Source: an uncultured Clostridia bacterium (GTDB taxonomy: Bacteria; Bacillota; Clostridia; Oscillospirales; Ruminococcaceae). Taken from it: a stretch of 24,899 bases of DNA. Below, in pieces: positions 21,713-24,899 of this stretch. Numbering within the stretch: the first letter of the stretch is position 1; each line of letters starts with the position of its first letter. Both the position numbers and the translations under genes were made by a program. Location of the stretch: contig CANDEV010000027.1 of the NCBI GenBank assembly GCA_947383835.1, positions 1 to 24,899 on the forward strand. The letters are read 5' to 3'. A model generated the notes under the pieces. That model searched no databases and had not been told where the DNA came from. It worked only from the letters and a program-made list of their open reading frames with translations.

Positions 21713-22688
21713 TTATTGCAGCTTTCCGTTTTCATCAAAAGTATAAGTTTTTCCGGATATTTCAATATTACCAACAGCTCTAGAGCCATCGCTCGTAAGA
21801 TAATAGGTATTTTTACCTTTAACCTTAAGCCAACAGTTCTTTTTCATTTCACCGTTTTTGTAATAATAATATTTTCCAGATTTTTTTACCCAACCTGAAT
21901 ACTTTCCTTTGCAGATACCGTCTTTACCGAACTTGTATCTTATGCCGTTTATGACAGTATTTTTTACGACAGCTGAGCCGTCTTGACGGAAATAATACTT
22001 ATTTCCGTCGACAGTTTGCCAGCCAACAGCATATTCACCATTATCATTCATAAGGTATATTTTACCTTTGATTTTGGTTAACTTACCATCGGCACTGCCA
22101 TACGCAACAATCATTTCACCTTGAGAAGTTCCTTTCTTGTACAATGTTTTCACTTTAACAGTTTCTTCTTCAATGCTCTTTGTATTGCATTCCAGCCCAT
22201 ATGAAAGGATAACAACTCCTTTAGACGTTACCGCATAAAAAGCATTATCAGAAACATAAATTTTAGCCGGTTTGTCATATGATGTCTCCAAATTGCTCAA
22301 ATTATCTGCCATTTTATCTTTGCCAAGCTGGTAACTATACTTCCCATTGTAATATGTGACAATCATCATTGCCGATATTTTTCCGTCACTTACAACAGGA
22401 TAATAGACCACTTCAAAATCTTCTGAATTTTCCTCAAGGTTTTCCGCAATAAATCCATCCGATATTACAGCAGATTTTGCATTAGCTGATGAAAGTCCTA
22501 AGTAAGTAAGGTCACTTACAGGCATTTCAGAAAACATATCCTGAGCATATTCTGTCATATCGTCTGAAACTTGCTTTAGTGCTTATATAAACCGTATTCC
22601 TGTGTTCAGTTGCTTTAACATTGACGGTTAATGAAGAAATTGCTGTCATTACAACTAATGCCGCCGCAAAAATACACTTTGCCCGCAT
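21713..22688 (-). pseudogene. Frameshifted secreted protein with cell-wall-binding repeats
   Basis: An ATG at 22688 with GGAGG 5 nt upstream opens a frame with a clear signal peptide (MRAKCIFAAALVVMTAISSL, then TVNVKA before the cleavage site). That frame closes soon after about 22584. A second frame, offset by one nucleotide, starts after a TAA at the same place (ALKQVSDDMTEYAQDM) and runs to 21713. Removing one base in TATATAAGC would join them as a 324-aa protein. The middle (about 45-200) resembles propeptide-like beta domains. The last 105 residues are five choline/cell-wall-binding repeats (GWQTVDGNKYYFRQDGS; GWVKKSGKYYYYKNGEMKK). Export and wall binding are expected only if the frame is restored; a sequencing error is possible. 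Confidence 0.75.
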
Positions 22689-22700
22689 AAATACCTCCTG

Positions 22701-23300
22701 TTAATTCTTGGTTAATGTTTTCGTCCAAGTAAACGGTTTGTTGTTTATTGTGTAAGTTGAACCGTAACTTACAATCTGCAGTGAAGACTTGTTAGGATCC
22801 ATGAAATAAAGTCCATAATAATTGGTATTAGTACTATCTTCTTGGCTGTACCGGTAACCGCACAGAACCATAGCGTGTCCTATACTGTCGCCGGTGGCTT
22901 CCCAGCGTGTATAGCAAGGAGCGTTCTTTGTATTAACTTCTTTCTTTACTCCGCTCCAGGTAAGTTTTGAACCTGTTTGTGTCATAGTTACACCAGATAC
23001 ATATTCTTCAATGTACTTTTTAGCAGTACTCATTCCACCAGTATATCCACCAGTTGCTTGGAGATTTTGTCCAATTATGTTATACCTTATTGATGAACCG
23101 TTTGTATCCGAACAAGCCGTTCCATTCTTGTAATAATCTATGAGAGAACCAGTACATGATGCCCAGCATGTTCCTCTCTTGTTTCCATCTGTATCATAAT
23201 ATGACTGATTATTTACAATAGGAACAATCCTCTTCTTTCCAATAAACATCAACCTTTCATTTTTTGAGAAAATATAGTTCTCAGTGTTTTTACGAACCAA
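22701..23300 (-). CDS. Papain-like (C39/C47-type) cysteine protease, N-terminus incomplete
   Basis: A frame of 199 codons with a TTG at 23300; neither it nor the in-frame ATG at 23249 has a properly spaced ribosome site, so the start is doubtful. The catalytic pattern is clear: nucleophile region KRGTCWASCTGSLIDYY (about residues 42-58), histidine region SIGHAMVLCGYRYS, and acid/amide region YFMDPNKSS. This matches bacterial papain-fold proteases such as C39-like and staphopain-like enzymes. These are normally exported with a signal peptide and pro-region, both absent here, so the gene may be 5'-truncated. It ends 12 nt before the cell-wall-binding protein gene and follows agrD, so it is a likely former quorum-sensing output. 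Confidence 0.75.
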   Translation of the reverse strand: MVRKNTENYIFSKNERLMFIGKKRIVPIVNNQSYYDTDGNKRGTCWASCTGSLIDYYKNGTACSDTNGSSIRYNIIGQNLQATGGYTGGMSTAKKYIEEYVSGVTMTQTGSKLTWSGVKKEVNTKNAPCYTRWEATGDSIGHAMVLCGYRYSQEDSTNTNYYGLYFMDPNKSSLQIVSYGSTYTINNKPFTWTKTLTKN

Positions 23301-23322
23301 TTTGCTTTGTCACATTTCTCAT

Positions 23323-23356
23323 GTTCTGCAAAATTACTTTCTTAACTTTGTAGAAC
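23323..23356 (-). other. Intercistronic hairpin after agrD
   Basis: GTTCTGCAAA and TTTGTAGAAC can pair over 10 bp with one wobble around a 14-nt loop. No T-run follows, so it is more likely a processing or partial read-through structure between agrD and the protease gene than a full terminator. Confidence 0.4.
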
Positions 23357-23378
23357 ACGATTATGTGGTAACAAATTC

Positions 23379-23519
23379 TCAGGATATTTTGCAAGATTTA
23401 GGCTCTTTAGGCTGATACATGCCCCAATAGGAAGCAGCGCCGCAAGAAATCCTAGCCATATTACCTGCTATCTTTTTGACAGCAAGAGCGACCTTATTTG
23501 CTTTCTTTGTTGCTTTCAC
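23379..23519 (-). CDS. agrD: AgrD-type cyclic autoinducer peptide precursor, 46 aa
   Basis: GTG 23519 is preceded by AAAGGTGG with about 7 nt spacing, inside the 3' end of agrB (26-nt overlap). The N-terminal half is an amphipathic, basic helix (KATKKANKVALAVKKIAGNM) like AgrD membrane leaders. The core ISCGAASYWGM is followed by YQPKEPKS, the charged, proline-bearing tail typical of the clostridial 'cyclic lactone autoinducer peptide' family. Aligning on YQPKEP, the five-residue ring would be S-Y-W-G-M, closed through Ser (a lactone) rather than Cys; C26 four residues earlier is the alternative. AgrB next door should process it. The ring assignment is inference. Confidence 0.9.
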   Translation of the reverse strand: MKATKKANKVALAVKKIAGNMARISCGAASYWGMYQPKEPKSCKIS

Positions 23520-24102
23520 GATTATCCCACCTTTCCTTAATTATTGCAGCTAATACCAACGCAGTCACCAGCGATAACGTATATATCACCAATGCACCAT
23601 ATTTATTTGCAAACGCTGTTAAGGCAGTCCCAATTGCGCCGTAGACTGTTCCCAGCAATGCCGCCAAAATTTTATGTATAATTTTCCTGTTATTAGGTAT
23701 CGGTTTATTAATATGTTCTATTGGACATTTTGCCAGTATAATTGAAACGCATACAAATTTAATCAAAATAGAAATGTATGTGCTTAGATATTGAGCGGTT
23801 GTATAATATAACACCAATACGATTGAAAATACAATACAAAATGATAAGTTGCATTTAAAATATGTATCAGCATGAAATCCGCCTGTGAATTGTCTTAACA
23901 ATATAAAACATACCAAAAAAATTATGCTCTCAATCATACTGTTTGTAACTATTCCAATACCTAAAATCAGAATGACATTCAGTAAAGAAGATATTGTTAT
24001 TTCAATTCCGTATCGGTAAAATTCTCTATTATCCTCTGTGTCCGAAATAACTTTACTGTTAATAAGGTAAGTTAAAAATTTTTCGCTGATTTTCTTTATC
24101 AA
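23494..24102 (-). CDS. agrB: AgrB-type accessory gene regulator membrane protease
   Basis: 202 aa from TTG 24102, with GAAGGTG about 6 nt upstream; no in-frame ATG fits. Multi-spanning, with hydrophobic helices at about 36-52, 57-70, 85-103, 106-123, 145-165 and 170-187. The catalytic motif RQFTGGFHADTYFKC supplies His77 and Cys84, the same numbers as the catalytic pair of S. aureus AgrB. It cleaves AgrD at its C-terminal side and forms the (thio)lactone ring at the membrane. All hallmark residues are present, so it is probably functional. It has its own promoter (24139-24167), separate from agrA and agrC. Confidence 0.94.
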   Translation of the reverse strand: MIKKISEKFLTYLINSKVISDTEDNREFYRYGIEITISSLLNVILILGIGIVTNSMIESIIFLVCFILLRQFTGGFHADTYFKCNLSFCIVFSIVLVLYYTTAQYLSTYISILIKFVCVSIILAKCPIEHINKPIPNNRKIIHKILAALLGTVYGAIGTALTAFANKYGALVIYTLSLVTALVLAAIIKERWDNRESNKESK

Positions 24103-24138
24103 TCAATTCACCTTCGTATATTTTCTTTATCTGACATT

Positions 24139-24167
24139 AATTTATCACATATAATTCCATAAGTCAA
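24139..24167 (-). promoter_or_regulatory. agrB: Promoter of agrBD
   Basis: On the minus strand TTGACT (24162-24167), 17 nt, TAAATT (24139-24144), 36 nt before the agrB start. Confidence 0.8.
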
Positions 24168-24174
24168 TGAATTT

Positions 24175-24206
24175 GGCACGAGCGGCACTTTTTAGTCACA
24201 AGCGGG
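24175..24206 (-). promoter_or_regulatory. Direct repeats upstream of the agrBD promoter, candidate AgrA (LytTR) site
   Basis: GGCACGAGCGGC (24175-24186) and GTCACAAGCGGG (24195-24206) match at 9/12 and are offset by 20 bp, about two helical turns. They lie 7 bp beyond the -35 box. LytTR regulators bind pairs of short direct repeats about two turns apart at this position. The motif itself differs from the staphylococcal AgrA box. Confidence 0.45.
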
Positions 24207-24215
24207 CAAAAAAGA

Positions 24216-24240
24216 AAAGCGACTGCATAACAGCCGCTTT
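24216..24240. terminator. Terminator between agrC remnant and agrB
   Basis: Stem AAAGCGACTG / CAGCCGCTTT (one mismatch), CATAA loop. T-rich tails lie on both strands (TTTTCTTTTTT on the minus strand). Confidence 0.8.
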
Positions 24241-24254
24241 ATTTTTTAAGACAG

Positions 24255-24761
24255 TTATTTATTTTCCCGAAAGTGTAACATTGCAGCAAAAGTAATTTCT
24301 TTCCTCATAAAAATCACATTGTCCATTGTATTTTTCCGCAATATCACGTATAATCTTAGTGCCAAATCCATGTGATTTGTTGTCTGATTTTGTAGTTTTA
24401 AGAGTAGGATTCTTATCAAGAACACAGAAAATAAGTTTGCTGTTAAAACAGACACTGTTGCCATAATTAAATTTGGAAAAATTGTTGCAAACATCTTTTT
24501 CAGAAGCGAGCCGTTCAAATTGTTTATTGTATAAACAAAAACAATAACAATATACGTCAATGAGTAAAAATGCTCAAATACCGTTAAATAATTCATAAGC
24601 GAAATTATTGCGGCAAGTGCAATAATATATGCTAATCCCGAACTTTTCAATAGATTTCTATTTTTCTTATCTCCAAGATACGAAAAGGCAAAGTAAATAA
24701 TCATAAACGCTTGATAAAAATTAACAGCAATTTCAAATGTTTCCCAAAGTATATTTTTCAT
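24255..24761 (-). pseudogene. agrC: agrC sensor kinase with internal deletion and frame change
   Basis: ATG 24761 (GAGGAC 6 nt upstream; ATGA overlap with agrA) opens the membrane-sensor part of an AgrC: about 115 residues with four hydrophobic helices and the family-like LNGSLLKKMFATIFPNLIMA. Intact AgrC is about 420-450 aa. From about 24417 the homology jumps to another frame that encodes the very end of the kinase ATPase domain: DKNPTLKTTKSDN, then SHGFGTKIIRDIAEKYNG and YFCCNVTLSGK, stopping at 24259. The remaining sensor helices, the phospho-acceptor His region and the N-box are gone. The 168-aa product of the original frame carries a nonsense tail. It cannot signal as a kinase. Confidence 0.85.
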
Positions 24762-24899
24762 GATTTAGTCCTCAAATAAATAATATATTTTTCCTTTACT
24801 TCTTTTTTCATTCTTTTGCTAAGAGGTAAACTCTTATTAATTATTCCTAAAACAATTTCATTGTTATTGTAGTTAAGCTGAGATAAATATCGTAAATTG
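24758..24899 (-). CDS. agrA: AgrA-type LytTR response regulator, C-terminal end (partial)
   Basis: A frame open at the right edge ends at TGA 24758, overlapping the agrC ATG by ATGA. The visible 46 residues include LRYLSQLNYNNNEIVLGIIN and PLSKRMKKEVKEKYIIYLR. This is the typical end of a LytTR DNA-binding domain ('lplSkr...k..y..yl'). With its kinase partner it would activate agrBD transcription in response to the peptide. The receiver domain lies outside the window, so integrity is unknown. Confidence 0.8.
   Translation of the reverse strand, partial: NLRYLSQLNYNNNEIVLGIINKSLPLSKRMKKEVKEKYIIYLRTKS

Noticed and set aside
22578..22592. Programmed ribosomal frameshift in the cell-wall-binding protein gene
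   Set aside because: No slippery heptamer, downstream pseudoknot or internal ribosome-like stimulator was seen; a mutation or sequencing error is simpler.

Overview
The window reads as chromosomal DNA of an anaerobic, low-to-mid-GC Gram-positive bacterium of class Clostridia, most like a Ruminococcus-type gut or rumen fibre user. Supporting signs are an 824-residue cellobiose phosphorylase, AGGAGG-type ribosome sites before most genes, sigma-A promoters with 17-bp spacers, a CIRCE operator, an agr-type LytTR quorum-sensing locus and an ECF sigma/DUF4367 pair. The genus is inference; there is no rRNA or tRNA in the window. Layout: (1) 1-4662, minus strand: a sigma-A promoter drives an ECF sigma factor and an overlapping membrane-anchored DUF4367 partner, followed on the same strand by two small secreted proteins and three proteins of unknown function, the last running off the left edge. 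(2) 4690-10375, plus strand: a gene remnant ending in a dispersed repeat; two unknown proteins, each behind a sigma-28 (FliA/SigD)-like promoter; a methyltransferase-like protein; a YfcE-type phosphodiesterase; a small Ser-rich protein; and a Band-7/SPFH protein with four C-terminal zinc ribbons whose stop codon lies inside a second repeat block. (3) 10395-16204: htpG (minus) under a sigma-A promoter with a perfect CIRCE plus an overlapping degenerate one; a small XRE regulator divergent from a secreted Ig-like protein; folC; and a PIN/NYN-like protein with an AT-hook. (4) 16213-21330: cellobiose phosphorylase (plus), then a minus-strand group of a flavin reductase-like protein, a PNPOx-like protein, an AlkZ-related protein, a MITE-like element with imperfect terminal inverted repeats, and a 14-cysteine DUF3795-type protein. 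(5) 21657-24899, minus strand: an agr locus in the order agrA (partial) - agrC (broken) - agrB - agrD - papain-like cysteine protease - cell-wall-binding protein (frameshifted).  Working together: the agr locus should sense a cyclic peptide made from a 46-residue AgrD by AgrB, which keeps the H77/C84 pair. The receptor kinase AgrC is reduced to its membrane domain and an out-of-frame scrap of its ATPase domain, so local sensing is probably lost. Damage to agrC and the two downstream exported-protein genes suggests a locus in decay. At the other end, the ECF operon and the two sigma-28-type genes encode related-looking, signal-peptide-free proteins that begin in a FlgM-like way. They are the best candidates here for an undescribed envelope or export system.  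Repeats: a family of 88-91-bp units, each folding into hairpins, occurs at 4793-4883, 10067-10339 and 19264-19440, always in the same orientation. Two unrelated reading frames end inside it with the same C-terminal residues.
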